DNA of 44,542 nt from Candidatus Chryseopegocella kryptomonas. GTDB taxonomy: Bacteria > Bacteroidota > Ignavibacteria > Kryptoniales > Kryptoniaceae. The position numbers and the translations under genes are program-made. A model generated the notes under the pieces. The model saw nothing but the letters and a program-made list of their open reading frames with translations. It was not told the origin of the DNA and made no database searches. Shown here piece after piece: positions 1 through 9,807 of this stretch (the first letter of the stretch is position 1; each line of letters opens with the position of its first letter). The stretch is taken from assembly GCF_001536065.1 (NCBI RefSeq), contig NZ_CZVW01000017.1:1-44542 (forward strand). The letters are read 5' to 3'.

Positions 1-2705
1 AAATTGAGGAAGTTCATTCAAAAATTGAAGCAAGGACGAGAGATTTAAATTTAATGGAGCAGGAAATTGCACTTTTAAAAGAGAGAAAGAAAGCATTTAT
101 TGAGAAAATTGAAAAGGCATCACGGGAGAAACTTGATTTGCAACATCAACTTTTTGAATTAACGGAGAAAGAGAACGAAAAGAAATTAACGCTTGAAATT
201 TTGAGGTCTGACTTGTTTAATTTGCGTGAAATTTATTCTCAAAGGAAACAAAATCTTGATGAACTTGCTCGTTTGCTTGATGAAAAAAGAATAAGCGTGA
301 AGAATTTGAACGAGTATTTAATTGAAAAAATGAATGAGATAACTGCGAAAAGAGGCGAGGTTGAAAAGATGAGAGCAAGGATGGAAAATTTCAAGGGTAG
401 GATTGAACTTTTAACGGAGGAGAAACGCTCTTATGAAGATGAGATAAAAAATGCGGATGTTGAACTTAACACTTTGCTTGAAAAGAAGGCAATTCTTTTA
501 AATGAACTTGCAAGTGCGGAGAAAATTTTGAGGGAGAAAGAATCTTTAAAGGAAAGTTTGAGAGTTGAAATTGAGGAACTTCAGAAGAAATCTTTTGCAA
601 TTCAAAGTGAGATAGGGAAAAAGGTTTCAAAAATTGATTTTCTGAAAGATTTAATTGAAAAGCATGTTGATTTATCCGAGGGGGCGCAATATCTTGTTCA
701 AAATTATAATCCTAATTTTAAAAGCGTTTCTGATGTGATTGATGTTGATCCAGAGTATTCTCACGCAATTGAGTCGGCACTTGGTGAATCGGCGGGATAT
801 TTGATAGTTGACACTGTTGATGAAGCGGAAAAGGCAATTGAAATTTTAAAAGCGCAAAACAAAAGCAAGGTCACATTTATCTGTCTTGAAAAAATTCCAG
901 AAAATTACGCAACAAATTTGCCAGTTAACGGAAGTGGTGTTATCGGTTGGGCAAATGATTTAATAAGTTGCGAAAAGAAATTTAAAAAAGTTGTTGACCT
1001 TCTTCTTGATGAATTTCTCGTCGTGAGAGATAAAAATTCGGCGATTGAAGCGTTGAAAAATTACGGCAATGTTAAATGTGTTACGCTTGAAGGAGAAATT
1101 TTCACTGATGAAGGATTGATAAAAGGCGGGAGCACAAATGGCTCAACACAAAGCGTGATAGGTAAAAGGAAACAAATTGAAATACTTGAGAACGATGTCA
1201 AAAAGTTGAGAGAAGAACTTAACAATGTCCAAAATTTGATTGATGAAAAGAATCGTGAGGTTGAGGCGATAAATTTAAAGGAACTTGCAGATATTGTGAG
1301 AAACATACAGGTTTCAATTGCAGAGGTTGAGAAGATGATAAATCAATCTGAATACAAGAAGACGAGAGCGATGGAGAGCATTGCAGAAATTGAAAGAGAA
1401 AAATTTGAACTTGAAAATGAAATAAAAACGCTTGATGAAATTTTGACAAAACTTGAAGATGAAATCATCACGCTTGAAAAAGAGAAAGAAGATATTGAAT
1501 ATAAACTTTCAATGGTGACATCTGAATTTGAAACGCTTGAAAGTGAATGGAACGAAAAAGCAAGTTATGTTTCAGAGTTGAACATCAAGATAATTTCGCT
1601 TGAAAACGATGAGAAAAACACGGAATCGGAGATAAAGAGAATTCAGGATGAGATGTTGAGAATTTCAAGAAAGATAAGCGAGTATGAAACAGAAATTGAA
1701 GAGAGCAAAATTAAAATTGAAGAGATAGAACTTAACCTTGTTGAGTTGAATGAGAAAATTGTTATTCTTGAAAATGAGGTTTTAATGCTTCGTGAAAGAT
1801 TGAAGGAGGTTCAGGCACAACATAGCGATAAACTTGTTGAAATTCAGACGCTTGAGAGAAAGATAAAAGAAGAACGGGCAAGATATGAAGAGTATGTAAG
1901 TGCGATGCACGATCTTGAAATCAAGATAAACGAGATAAAATTTAAAATGCAAACTTTAAAAGAAAGAGCAAGGGAAGAGTATCAGGTTGAGATTGAGTAT
2001 AAAGATTTTCCAGATCAGGACACATTTAACATTGCTGTTTTAAGGGAGGAGGTTGAAAATTTGAAGGCGAAACTTAAATCTCTTGGACCTGTGAATCTTC
2101 TTGCGTTCAGCGATTATCAAGAGGAAAAGAAACGGCTTGAGTTTTTGATCTCTCAAAGGGATGATTTGATTGAGTCGGAGAAGACATTGACGGAGACGAT
2201 TGACGAGATTAACACGACAGCACAGAGGAAATTTATGGAGACATTTGATAAGATAAGGGAAAATTTCAAAAAGACATTTGAGACGCTCTTTGGTCCAGAA
2301 AGTGAAGCAGATATTAAACTTATTCCAGATGAGAATGGGAGAATTGATCCGCTTGAATCAAAAATTGAAATAATGGCGAAACCAAAGGGAAAAAGATTAC
2401 AATCAATTGATCTACTATCTGCTGGTGAAAAGACATTAACAGCAATTGCTTTGCTATTTGCAATTTATCTTGTTAAGCCAAGTCCTTTCTGCGTGCTTGA
2501 TGAGGTTGATGCTCCGCTTGATGATGCGAACATTGAAAGGTTTATAAATCTTTTGAAGACATTTTCAAAGGATACGCAATTTATCATAGTTACGCACAAC
2601 AAGAAAACGATGGAATCTGCCGACACTCTTTATGGCGTGACGATGGAAGAAGAAGGCGTTTCAAAAATAGTTTCAGTTAGATTTAAACAAGAAATTGAGC
2701 AATGA
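1..2705 (+). CDS. smc: Chromosome segregation protein SMC, C-terminal part (5' end outside window)
   Basis: The reading frame is open from base 3 through the first in-frame ATG at 54, so this is the 3' part of a longer gene whose N-terminal ATPase half lies before the window. Counting from that ATG, a coiled coil runs to about residue 215. A hinge domain follows at about 218-370 (SDVIDVDPEYSHAIESALGE), then the returning coil to about 690, then the C-terminal ATPase lobe. The ABC signature reads LLSAGEKTLTA near residue 786, and Walker B is FCVLDEVDAPLDD near 812. SMC dimers with ScpA and ScpB compact and segregate the chromosome. The signature has Ala where many SMCs have Gly (LSGGEK). The stop lies just before the HAD gene, which suggests co-transcription. 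Confidence 0.95.
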   Translation, partial: IEEVHSKIEARTRDLNLMEQEIALLKERKKAFIEKIEKASREKLDLQHQLFELTEKENEKKLTLEILRSDLFNLREIYSQRKQNLDELARLLDEKRISVKNLNEYLIEKMNEITAKRGEVEKMRARMENFKGRIELLTEEKRSYEDEIKNADVELNTLLEKKAILLNELASAEKILREKESLKESLRVEIEELQKKSFAIQSEIGKKVSKIDFLKDLIEKHVDLSEGAQYLVQNYNPNFKSVSDVIDVDPEYSHAIESALGESAGYLIVDTVDEAEKAIEILKAQNKSKVTFICLEKIPENYATNLPVNGSGVIGWANDLISCEKKFKKVVDLLLDEFLVVRDKNSAIEALKNYGNVKCVTLEGEIFTDEGLIKGGSTNGSTQSVIGKRKQIEILENDVKKLREELNNVQNLIDEKNREVEAINLKELADIVRNIQVSIAEVEKMINQSEYKKTRAMESIAEIEREKFELENEIKTLDEILTKLEDEIITLEKEKEDIEYKLSMVTSEFETLESEWNEKASYVSELNIKIISLENDEKNTESEIKRIQDEMLRISRKISEYETEIEESKIKIEEIELNLVELNEKIVILENEVLMLRERLKEVQAQHSDKLVEIQTLERKIKEERARYEEYVSAMHDLEIKINEIKFKMQTLKERAREEYQVEIEYKDFPDQDTFNIAVLREEVENLKAKLKSLGPVNLLAFSDYQEEKKRLEFLISQRDDLIESEKTLTETIDEINTTAQRKFMETFDKIRENFKKTFETLFGPESEADIKLIPDENGRIDPLESKIEIMAKPKGKRLQSIDLLSAGEKTLTAIALLFAIYLVKPSPFCVLDEVDAPLDDANIERFINLLKTFSKDTQFIIVTHNKKTMESADTLYGVTMEEEGVSKIVSVRFKQEIEQ

Positions 2706-2709
2706 GATT

Positions 2710-3420
2710 ATGAACATAAAAGTATTCTGCGACTTTGACGGGACGATAACAAAGAATGATGTTGGGGATTTGTTTTTTGAAACATTCGGAGATAAAAATT
2801 TTTATCGCTGGCTTGTTGAGAGGTGGAGAGATTATGAGATTTCTTCAAAGGAGATGCGGGAGAAAATTGCTGAAAAAGTGAAGGTTGATAAGGACGAAAT
2901 GGAAAAGTTAATTCTTTCACAGGAAATTGATCCGTATTTTATTGATTTTGTGAAGTTGTGCAGGGATAATGGGATTGAAATTTTTATCGTAAGCGATGGA
3001 TTTGATTTTTATATCAAAAAAATTCTTGAAAAGAATGGATTGGACAATGTTAAGTTTTTCTCAAATAAATTATGGATTGAAGATGGCAAAGTCGTGCTTG
3101 ATTTCCCATATCCAGATTCAGTATGTCGCATTTGTGGGAATTGCAAACGAAATCATATGCTAACTCTTTCTGCGGATGAAGATATCATCATTTACATAGG
3201 CGATGGTTATTCGGATAGATGTCCTGCTGAATATGCAGATGTCGTCTTCGGGAAAAAAGAACTTTTGAAATTTTGCAGGGAGAGAAATATACCTGTTTAT
3301 GAGTTTGAGACATTTAAAGATGTGATTGAGCAGTTTCAAAGATTTTTAAGCGGGAAGAAAAAGTTGCGAAAGAGATGGCAGGCGGAGTTGAAAAGAAGAG
3401 AAGTTTTTATGAGGGAGTGA
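2710..3420 (+). CDS. MtnX-like HAD-family phosphatase
   Basis: This is a HAD-superfamily hydrolase of the phosphoserine phosphatase/MtnX type. Motif I is VFCDFDGTIT with the nucleophilic Asp near residue 8. Motif II Ser sits in IFIVSDGFDFY, and motif III is YIGDGYSDRCPAEYAD. A cysteine cluster, CRICGNCK, lies in the middle, as in MtnX-like proteins. MtnX dephosphorylates an intermediate of methionine salvage, but no other mtn gene is visible here, so the substrate is open. I chose the ATG at 2710 because it puts the catalytic motif at the very N terminus. An in-frame TTG at 2695 overlaps the smc stop and is the alternative start. Confidence 0.8.
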   Translation: MNIKVFCDFDGTITKNDVGDLFFETFGDKNFYRWLVERWRDYEISSKEMREKIAEKVKVDKDEMEKLILSQEIDPYFIDFVKLCRDNGIEIFIVSDGFDFYIKKILEKNGLDNVKFFSNKLWIEDGKVVLDFPYPDSVCRICGNCKRNHMLTLSADEDIIIYIGDGYSDRCPAEYADVVFGKKELLKFCRERNIPVYEFETFKDVIEQFQRFLSGKKKLRKRWQAELKRREVFMRE

Positions 3421-3450
3421 AATAAAAACAAAAAATAAAATTCTTGAATT

Positions 3451-4035
3451 GTGACCGATTTAAGGCAAAAAATTTTTTCCTACAGAAGTTATACGCCAAT
3501 ACCTTTTTTGATAGTTATGATTTTATTTGCGAAGCCAAGTTTGTGGAGTTTGGCAATTGGTTTTATAATTGCGTTAATTGGTGAATTGATAAGGATTTGG
3601 GGAGTTGGGTATGCTGGTGGAGAAACGAGGACAACTGGACCTGTTGGGGGTAGCAAACTTGTGACAAATGGACCTTATGCTTATGTGAGGAATCCACTTT
3701 ACATTGGAAATATGCTGATTTATCTTGGTTTCGGGATAATGTCAATGGCTCTTTTTCCGTATTTTCAAATTTTGGGTTTGATTTATTTTTTTGTTCAGTA
3801 TTATTTGATCGTGACGCTTGAAGAGGAGTATTTGAGTGGGAGATTTGGAGATGAGTATAAACTTTATTTTGAGAATGTGCGAAGGTTTATACCGAGATTG
3901 AGAAGATATAAGTTTGCTTCAAATTTTAAGTTTGACATCAAAGAGGCGTTGAGGTCTGAGAAAAGAACTTTACAAGCATTTTTTGGGGTTACTTTGCTCA
4001 ACATTTTGATTTTCTTTTTCAGAAACAAATTTTGA
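3451..4035 (+). CDS. Isoprenylcysteine/phospholipid methyltransferase-like membrane protein
   Basis: A 194-residue integral membrane protein with a GTG start. It has about four or five hydrophobic segments and the ICMT/PEMT signature: a conserved block TNGPYAYVRNPLYIGNML around residues 70-90, then LEEEYLSGRFGDEYKLY near 125-140. In the family these elements bind S-adenosylmethionine and place the methyl acceptor in the membrane. Bacterial members have poorly known acceptors (phospholipids, small thiols or lipids), so the substrate is not assigned. It precedes lpxB with its stop at 4033-4035, which suggests a link to envelope lipid metabolism, though this is context only. Confidence 0.75.
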   Translation: MTDLRQKIFSYRSYTPIPFLIVMILFAKPSLWSLAIGFIIALIGELIRIWGVGYAGGETRTTGPVGGSKLVTNGPYAYVRNPLYIGNMLIYLGFGIMSMALFPYFQILGLIYFFVQYYLIVTLEEEYLSGRFGDEYKLYFENVRRFIPRLRRYKFASNFKFDIKEALRSEKRTLQAFFGVTLLNILIFFFRNKF

Positions 4036-4049
4036 GCGTTGGGAGGGCG

Positions 4050-5198
4050 ATGTCAAAAAAGATAATGGTTGTCGCTGGTGAAGCGTCGGGTGATTCGCAC
4101 GCTGGCAAAGTTATATGTGCGTTGAAAAAAATTTCGCCTGAAATTGAAGTGTTTGGCGTTGGTGGGGAGAAGATGAGAAAGTGTGGGGCTGAGATTATTT
4201 ATGACATATCAAAAATTTCGTTTATAGGTTTTATTGATGTTTTGAAAAATTTAAAACGAATCTCGGGGTTTAGAAATTTTTGCGCTAAAACTTTGCTTGA
4301 ACGAAAACCTGATGCAGTTTTGCTTGTTGATTATCCGGGGTTTAATTTGAGATTTGCAAAATTTGCAAAGCAAAATGGTTTTAAAGTTTTTTATTACATC
4401 GCACCACAGGTTTGGGCGTGGGGTAGGGGAAGAGTTAAAGATTTAAAAAATTATGTTGATAAACTTTTTGTGATATTTGAGTTTGAAGAAGAATTTTTCA
4501 GGAAATTTGGAGTTGATGCGGAGTTTGTTGGGCATCCGCTTCTTGAAGATTTGAAAAATGTTGAGAGCGCAAGTGAAGAAGATTTTTTTGATAGGTATGG
4601 AATAAGTCGCAAAGAAGTAATTTCATTTTTTCCGGGAAGTCGGGTGCAGGAGGTAAAATCAATGCTTGGGACAATGCTCAAAGCGGGAAAAAAGTTACAA
4701 GAAAATTTTGATGTTGAAATTGTTTTCAGCAAAGCAAAAACGATTAGCGATTCTGAAATAGAAAAAATTGGTGGTGATGAGATAAGAAATTTTAAATTTG
4801 TTGATGACTCACATTTACTTCTTCGTTTTTCTAAAATTGCCATTGTGAAAAGCGGGACAACATCTCTTGAAGCAGGTATTTTGGGTGTTCCGATGGTGGT
4901 TTGTTATAAGACATCGTTTTTGAATTATCTAATCGGGAGAATGCTTATAAAAACGGATGTGGTAGATAGCATCTCTTTGCCAAATATCGTGTTAAGAAAA
5001 AAACTTGTAGCGGAGTTAATTCAGAATGATTTCAACGAGTGGAAAATTTTTGAAGAGGTTCGCAATCTTTTAACAGATGAGGAAAAGTATAAAAACTTTA
5101 GATCAGAACTTTTGAAGATAAAAGATTTGCTTTCATTGAAGAACTCTAATAAGTCAACATCAGAGATTGTAGCGGAAAAAATTATCTCAAATTTATGA
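4050..5198 (+). CDS. lpxB: Lipid-A-disaccharide synthase
   Basis: LpxB joins UDP-2,3-diacylglucosamine and 2,3-diacylglucosamine 1-phosphate into the lipid A disaccharide at the cytoplasmic side of the inner membrane. The protein starts with the family motif KIMVVAGEASGDSHAG. It also contains DAVLLVDYPGFNLRFAK, YYIAPQVWAWGRGR, FVGHPLLED, FFPGSRVQEVK and AIVKSGTTSLEAG, all in the usual order over about 380 residues (GT19 family). The ATG at 4050 follows a GGGAGG ribosome-binding site at 4041-4046; the in-frame TTG at 4032 overlaps the previous gene and is less likely. Its stop overlaps the lpxK start by four bases (ATGA), so the two are translationally coupled. Together they show that the organism makes lipopolysaccharide. 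Confidence 0.95.
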   Translation: MSKKIMVVAGEASGDSHAGKVICALKKISPEIEVFGVGGEKMRKCGAEIIYDISKISFIGFIDVLKNLKRISGFRNFCAKTLLERKPDAVLLVDYPGFNLRFAKFAKQNGFKVFYYIAPQVWAWGRGRVKDLKNYVDKLFVIFEFEEEFFRKFGVDAEFVGHPLLEDLKNVESASEEDFFDRYGISRKEVISFFPGSRVQEVKSMLGTMLKAGKKLQENFDVEIVFSKAKTISDSEIEKIGGDEIRNFKFVDDSHLLLRFSKIAIVKSGTTSLEAGILGVPMVVCYKTSFLNYLIGRMLIKTDVVDSISLPNIVLRKKLVAELIQNDFNEWKIFEEVRNLLTDEEKYKNFRSELLKIKDLLSLKNSNKSTSEIVAEKIISNL

Positions 5199-6247
5199 GG
5201 GTAAAACTTTTTAATCTTTGGCGAAAATTTTCTTTTTTTCTCCTGCCGTTTTCTTTTCTCTATGGAATTGTTGTTGTGTTAAGAAATTTTCTATATGACC
5301 ATAGGGTTTTTAAAATCAAAAGGTTGCCAAAACCAGTTATATCTGTTGGGAATATAATTGCTGGTGGTACAGGGAAAACGCCATTTGTTGAATGGCTTGC
5401 AAAATACATTTCAAGTTCGGGGAAGAAAGTTGGCATTTTAAGTCGTGGATACGGAAGAAAGACAAAAGGTTTTTTTCTTGCTACTGATGGAAAACGGATT
5501 TTGGCGACGCCAGAGGAGTGTGGAGATGAACCATTTCAGATGGCTTTGAAATCAGTTGAGAAAAATTTTGGATGGATAGTTGCAGTTTGTGAGGATAGAT
5601 TTGAAGCCGGAATTAAAGTTCTTGAAAATTATGATGTTGATGTTTTCATACTTGATGATGGTTTCCAGCGTCGGGATTTGCATAGGGATATTGATATAGT
5701 TTTGTTTTCAGGAGATGAGATAAATGAGTTTTTAATTCCAGCGGGATTGAAGCGAGAACCGTTGTTCTCAATCAAAAGGGCAGATGTTGTTTGCTTTCGC
5801 AACTTTGATGATAAAGAAAGTTTCAAAAAGTATTTTCCTCGTGAAGATTGGATTATTTGCAATTTTGGATACAAACTTCTTGAAATACGGAAATTTTTTG
5901 ATTATATTTTACTTGAAAAACCGTTTGAAGGAAAAAAAATTCTGGCTTTTTCAGGCATCGGAAAACATACAAGTTTTATAAAGTTATTGAAAGACAATAA
6001 TTTTGAAATTGTAAAAAATTTTGAGTTCCCAGATCATTACAATTACAGTGGAAAAGACATAGCGAGGATAATGGAGGAATTTAATTCAAGTGGTGCTGAA
6101 TTTGTGATCACGACGGAAAAAGATTATGCGAGGTTATATGGGATGAAAGAGTTAAGAAATTTTCCTTTTTTTTATGCGGAAATTGAAGTTGAATTTTATG
6201 AAGGGGAGGACGAACTTAAACAAAAGATCGCAGAGGTTGTGAGATGA
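5195..6247 (+). CDS. lpxK: Tetraacyldisaccharide 4'-kinase
   Basis: LpxK phosphorylates the 4' position of the lipid A disaccharide, the step right after LpxB. An N-terminal membrane anchor (residues 9-28) is followed by the Walker A motif SVGNIIAGGTGKTPFVEWLA around residues 52-70. Further family landmarks are GILSRGYGRKTKG, GDEPFQMA and DVFILDDGFQRRDLHRDIDIV. The C-terminal half holds FSGIGKHTSFIKLL, FPDHYNYSGKDI and ITTEKDYARL. At 350 residues the length is normal. It starts on the ATGA overlap with lpxB and ends four bases into the next gene, so lpxB-lpxK and the amidotransferase form one transcript. Confidence 0.95.
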   Translation: MRVKLFNLWRKFSFFLLPFSFLYGIVVVLRNFLYDHRVFKIKRLPKPVISVGNIIAGGTGKTPFVEWLAKYISSSGKKVGILSRGYGRKTKGFFLATDGKRILATPEECGDEPFQMALKSVEKNFGWIVAVCEDRFEAGIKVLENYDVDVFILDDGFQRRDLHRDIDIVLFSGDEINEFLIPAGLKREPLFSIKRADVVCFRNFDDKESFKKYFPREDWIICNFGYKLLEIRKFFDYILLEKPFEGKKILAFSGIGKHTSFIKLLKDNNFEIVKNFEFPDHYNYSGKDIARIMEEFNSSGAEFVITTEKDYARLYGMKELRNFPFFYAEIEVEFYEGEDELKQKIAEVVR

Positions 6248-6924
6248 TAAAAGTTGGAGTTTCATATTGTGATAGCAAACTTGAAAATTACATAAATTGG
6301 TTAAAGAGAGCAAATGTATCTGTTGAGCCGGTGATTTTATCTTATAAAGAACTTAACGCTGATGATTTGAAAAAGTGTGATGCTCTCTTGCTTACGGGTG
6401 GAGATGATGTGCATCCGGAGTTTTATGGCGAGCCAGAAAGAGAAGGCGATAAATACAATCGTGATAGGGATTGGTTTGAGTTTAAACTTCTTGACATTGC
6501 TTTTGCGAAGGGAGTTCCAATTCTTGGAATTTGCAGAGGATTGCAGATTACAAATGTATATCTGCGTGGGAGTTTGGTTTTTGATATTCAAACTGTGATT
6601 GGAACAAATCATCGTAAGGATGAGACAACTGGCGAAGATAGGTTACACAATGTTTTTGTTCTTGAAGATTCAAATCTTTTCAAGATCGTTGGTCAAAGAG
6701 AAGGAGTTGTAAACAGCAGTCATCATCAATCTGCGGATAGGATAGGTGAGAATTTGCGTGTAAGTGCAAAGTGCGATGATGGAGTTATAGAAGGTCTTGA
6801 ATGGGACGGGGATGAGAGATTTGTTTTGCTTGTTCAGTGGCATCCGGAGAGGATGAGAAATTTTGAGAGTTCATTTTCAAAAAATTTGCTTGAGGCGTTT
6901 ATCAATGCAATTGTTCAAAAATAA
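6244..6924 (+). CDS. Class I glutamine amidotransferase-like hydrolase (peptidase C26, PuuD-like)
   Basis: A 226-residue C26-family hydrolase. The nucleophile elbow is ILGICRGLQ with Cys near residue 97, and the His/Glu partners are in LVQWHPERM near the C terminus. The block VNSSHHQSADRIGENL is typical of gamma-glutamyl-GABA hydrolase (PuuD)-like proteins. Family members cut gamma-glutamyl bonds of small metabolites in the cytoplasm. No polyamine catabolic genes are nearby, so the exact substrate is unknown. The start ATG overlaps the lpxK stop (ATGA). Confidence 0.85.
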   Translation: MIKVGVSYCDSKLENYINWLKRANVSVEPVILSYKELNADDLKKCDALLLTGGDDVHPEFYGEPEREGDKYNRDRDWFEFKLLDIAFAKGVPILGICRGLQITNVYLRGSLVFDIQTVIGTNHRKDETTGEDRLHNVFVLEDSNLFKIVGQREGVVNSSHHQSADRIGENLRVSAKCDDGVIEGLEWDGDERFVLLVQWHPERMRNFESSFSKNLLEAFINAIVQK

Positions 6925-6942
6925 ATCAGGAGGTAAGAAGTA

Positions 6943-9747
6943 ATGGCGAAAAAATATGTTTATTTTTTTGGTGGTGGCAAAGCAGAAGGAACAGCGGAAA
7001 TGAAAAAATTGCTCGGTGGTAAAGGTGCAAATCTTGCGGAGATGACGAACATCGGTTTACCTGTGCCACCTGGATTTACGATCACAACCGAAGTTTGTAG
7101 TTATTACTATAAGCATAATCAAACATATCCAAAAGGTCTTGAAGAACAGGTTAAAAAAGCACTTGCAAAAGTTGAAAAACTTGTTGGAAGAAAATTTGGA
7201 GACCCGAAAAATCCACTTCTTGTTTCCGTCAGATCAGGTGCACCTGTTTCAATGCCAGGAATGATGGATACGATTTTAAATCTTGGTTTAAACGATGAAA
7301 CTGTTAAGGGTTTGATTGAGCAGACACAGAATGAGAGATTTGCGTGGGATGCTTACAGAAGATTTGTTCAGATGTATGGAGATGTTGTTCTTGGTTTGAA
7401 GCCGGAGTCAAAAGAAGAGAGAGATCCGTTTGAGGTTTTAATTGAGGAAAAGAAGAAAGCAAGAGGAGTTGAGCAAGATATTGAGTTAACAGCGGAAGAT
7501 TTGAAAGAACTTGTTTATGAATTTAAAGAGTTGATTAAGAAGAAAAAGGGTGTTGATTTTCCGGAAGATCCTTGGGAGCAACTCTGGGGTGCAATTGGTG
7601 CAGTTTTCAGATCGTGGATGAATCCGAGGGCAGTTGCGTATAGAAAAATTTACAATATCCCGGATGATATGGGGACTGCTGTAAATGTTCAAACTATGGT
7701 ATTTGGGAATATGGGCAATGATTCAGGAACTGGGGTTGCGTTTACAAGAAATCCAGCGACAGGAGAAAATGAGTTTTATGGAGAATTTTTGATGAATGCG
7801 CAAGGTGAAGATGTTGTCGCAGGGATAAGGACACCGCTTCCAATTTCAAAGTTAAAAGAGGTTATGCCACATGTTTATGAGCAACTTCTTGAAGTAAGAA
7901 AAATTCTTGAGAGCAGGTTGAAGGATATGCAGGATATTGAATTTACGATAGAGCGTGGAAAACTTTACATGCTACAAACAAGAGCTGGAAAAAGGACAGG
8001 TTTCGCAGCTGTAAGAATTGCAGTTGATATGGTTGAAGAGGGTTTAATCACAAAAGAAGAAGCACTTTTGAGGATTGAGCCGGATGCGTTAAATCATCTT
8101 TTGAGACCAATTTTTGATGCTGTTGAGAAAGAGAAAGCAATTAAAGATGGTCGTCTTCTTGCAAAAGGGCTTCCTGCTGGACCTGGTGCAGCAACCGGAA
8201 GGGTTGTCTTCCATTCCGAGGATGCAGAAGAATGGGCAAGGCGTGGTGAGAAGGTGATACTTGCGAGAATTGAAACATCGCCCGAAGATATAAAAGGAAT
8301 GTATTCAGCAGAGGGAATTCTTACATCTCGTGGGGGTATGACATCACACGCTGCCCTTGTTGCAAGGCAGATGGGTAAGGTTTGCGTCGTCGGATGTGGA
8401 GCTCTTGACATTGATTATGTTAAGAAGGAAATGAGAGTTAATGGTCAAGTGATAAAAGAAGGGGATTATATTTCAATTGATGGCTCAACGGGTGAAGTTA
8501 TACTTGGTAAAATAACGACGAAGCCAAGCGAAGTTTTGCAAGTTCTCGTTGAGAAAACGCTTGATCCGGAGAAAGCGCCGGTTTATAAGCAATTTGAAAA
8601 GTTGATGAAATGGGCTGATGAGGTGAGAAAATTAAGAATTAGAACAAATGCAGATTTACCGAATCAGGCGCAGGTTGCCGTCGCATTCGGAGCTGAAGGA
8701 ATTGGGTTGACAAGAACTGAACACATGTTTTTTGAGGGAGATAGAATTATATCAATGAGAAAGATGATTCTTGCGGATACAAAGGAAGAGAGAGAAGCAG
8801 CGTTGAATGAGCTTTTACCACTCCAAAGACAAGACTTTTACGGGCTCTTTAAAGTTATGGGTGATAGACCTGTTACGATAAGAACGCTTGACCCGCCTTT
8901 ACACGAATTTTTACCACATACCGATGAAGAAATAAAGGAATTTTCTGAGAAAACGGGAATTCCGGAGGAGAAAATACGCAGACGTCTTGCCGAGTTGAAG
9001 GAGTTTAATCCAATGCTTGGTTTCAGAGGTTGCCGTCTTGGGATTGTGTATCCGGAGATAACGGCTATGCAAACAAGAGCAATTATTGAAGCAGCCTGTG
9101 AGGTGGCAAAAGAAGGAATAAAAGTAAAACCTGAAATAATGATCCCGCTCGTTGGACATGTGAATGAGCTTAAAAATCAAGAAAAAATAGTTCGTGAGGT
9201 TGCTGAAAAAGTAATGCAGGAAAAGGGGATAAGGGTTGAATACTCTGTTGGAACAATGATAGAAGTTCCACGCGCTGCTATTACTGCTGATGAGATTGCA
9301 ACTGTTGCTGAATTCTTCTCATTTGGGACAAATGACTTAACACAAATGGGAATGGGGCTTTCAAGGGATGATTACGAAAAGTTCATCTACAAATATCTTG
9401 ATCTTGGAATTTATGATAAAGACCCATTCCAGACAATTGATGTAAAAGGTGTTGGTGAGTTGATGCGAATTGGCGTTGAAAAAGGTCGTTCTGTGAGACC
9501 GAATTTGAAAGTTGGAATTTGTGGAGAGCACGGTGGTGATCCTGCAACGATTGAATTCTGCCATAAAATTGGACTTGATTATGTGAGTTGTTCTCCGTAT
9601 CGTGTGCCAATTGCACGACTTGCTGCTGCAAGAGCTGCTCTTTTGTATAACGGTGTAAAGAAAAAATTGGAAAAGACGGATAGGAAACCGTCTAAAAAAG
9701 TGAGACAAAAAACAAAAGCGAAGTCAAAAGTTAAACGAACGAAATAA
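6943..9747 (+). CDS. ppdK: Pyruvate, phosphate dikinase
   Basis: PPDK interconverts pyruvate + ATP + Pi and phosphoenolpyruvate + AMP + PPi, and serves glycolysis or gluconeogenesis in many anaerobes and thermophiles. The N-terminal nucleotide-grasp domain is followed by the swivelling phosphohistidine domain, [18 protein letters not shown] with the catalytic His near residue 469. The C-terminal PEP/pyruvate TIM barrel carries [10 protein letters not shown] with the active-site Cys near 860. A strong AGGAGGT site at 6928-6934 precedes the ATG by 8 bases. The last 30 or so residues form an unusual Lys/Arg-rich tail beyond the usual end of the enzyme. An intrinsic terminator follows directly. 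Confidence 0.97.
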   Translation: MAKKYVYFFGGGKAEGTAEMKKLLGGKGANLAEMTNIGLPVPPGFTITTEVCSYYYKHNQTYPKGLEEQVKKALAKVEKLVGRKFGDPKNPLLVSVRSGAPVSMPGMMDTILNLGLNDETVKGLIEQTQNERFAWDAYRRFVQMYGDVVLGLKPESKEERDPFEVLIEEKKKARGVEQDIELTAEDLKELVYEFKELIKKKKGVDFPEDPWEQLWGAIGAVFRSWMNPRAVAYRKIYNIPDDMGTAVNVQTMVFGNMGNDSGTGVAFTRNPATGENEFYGEFLMNAQGEDVVAGIRTPLPISKLKEVMPHVYEQLLEVRKILESRLKDMQDIEFTIERGKLYMLQTRAGKRTGFAAVRIAVDMVEEGLITKEEALLRIEPDALNHLLRPIFDAVEKEKAIKDGRLLAKGLPAGPGAATGRVVFHSEDAEEWARRGEKVILARIETSPEDIKGMYSAEGILTSRGGMTSHAALVARQMGKVCVVGCGALDIDYVKKEMRVNGQVIKEGDYISIDGSTGEVILGKITTKPSEVLQVLVEKTLDPEKAPVYKQFEKLMKWADEVRKLRIRTNADLPNQAQVAVAFGAEGIGLTRTEHMFFEGDRIISMRKMILADTKEEREAALNELLPLQRQDFYGLFKVMGDRPVTIRTLDPPLHEFLPHTDEEIKEFSEKTGIPEEKIRRRLAELKEFNPMLGFRGCRLGIVYPEITAMQTRAIIEAACEVAKEGIKVKPEIMIPLVGHVNELKNQEKIVREVAEKVMQEKGIRVEYSVGTMIEVPRAAITADEIATVAEFFSFGTNDLTQMGMGLSRDDYEKFIYKYLDLGIYDKDPFQTIDVKGVGELMRIGVEKGRSVRPNLKVGICGEHGGDPATIEFCHKIGLDYVSCSPYRVPIARLAAARAALLYNGVKKKLEKTDRKPSKKVRQKTKAKSKVKRTK

Positions 9748-9752
9748 AAAAG

Positions 9753-9780
9753 AGCGGGGGATAAAATTCCCCCGCTTTTA
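9753..9780 (+). terminator. Rho-independent terminator after ppdK
   Basis: A perfect 8-bp stem (9753-9760 with 9769-9776) has five consecutive G-C pairs and an 8-base loop, and is followed by a short T run. It starts 6 bases after the ppdK stop and separates it from queA. Confidence 0.85.
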
Positions 9781-9807
9781 AATTTAACAATAAAATTTTC
9801 GGTGATC

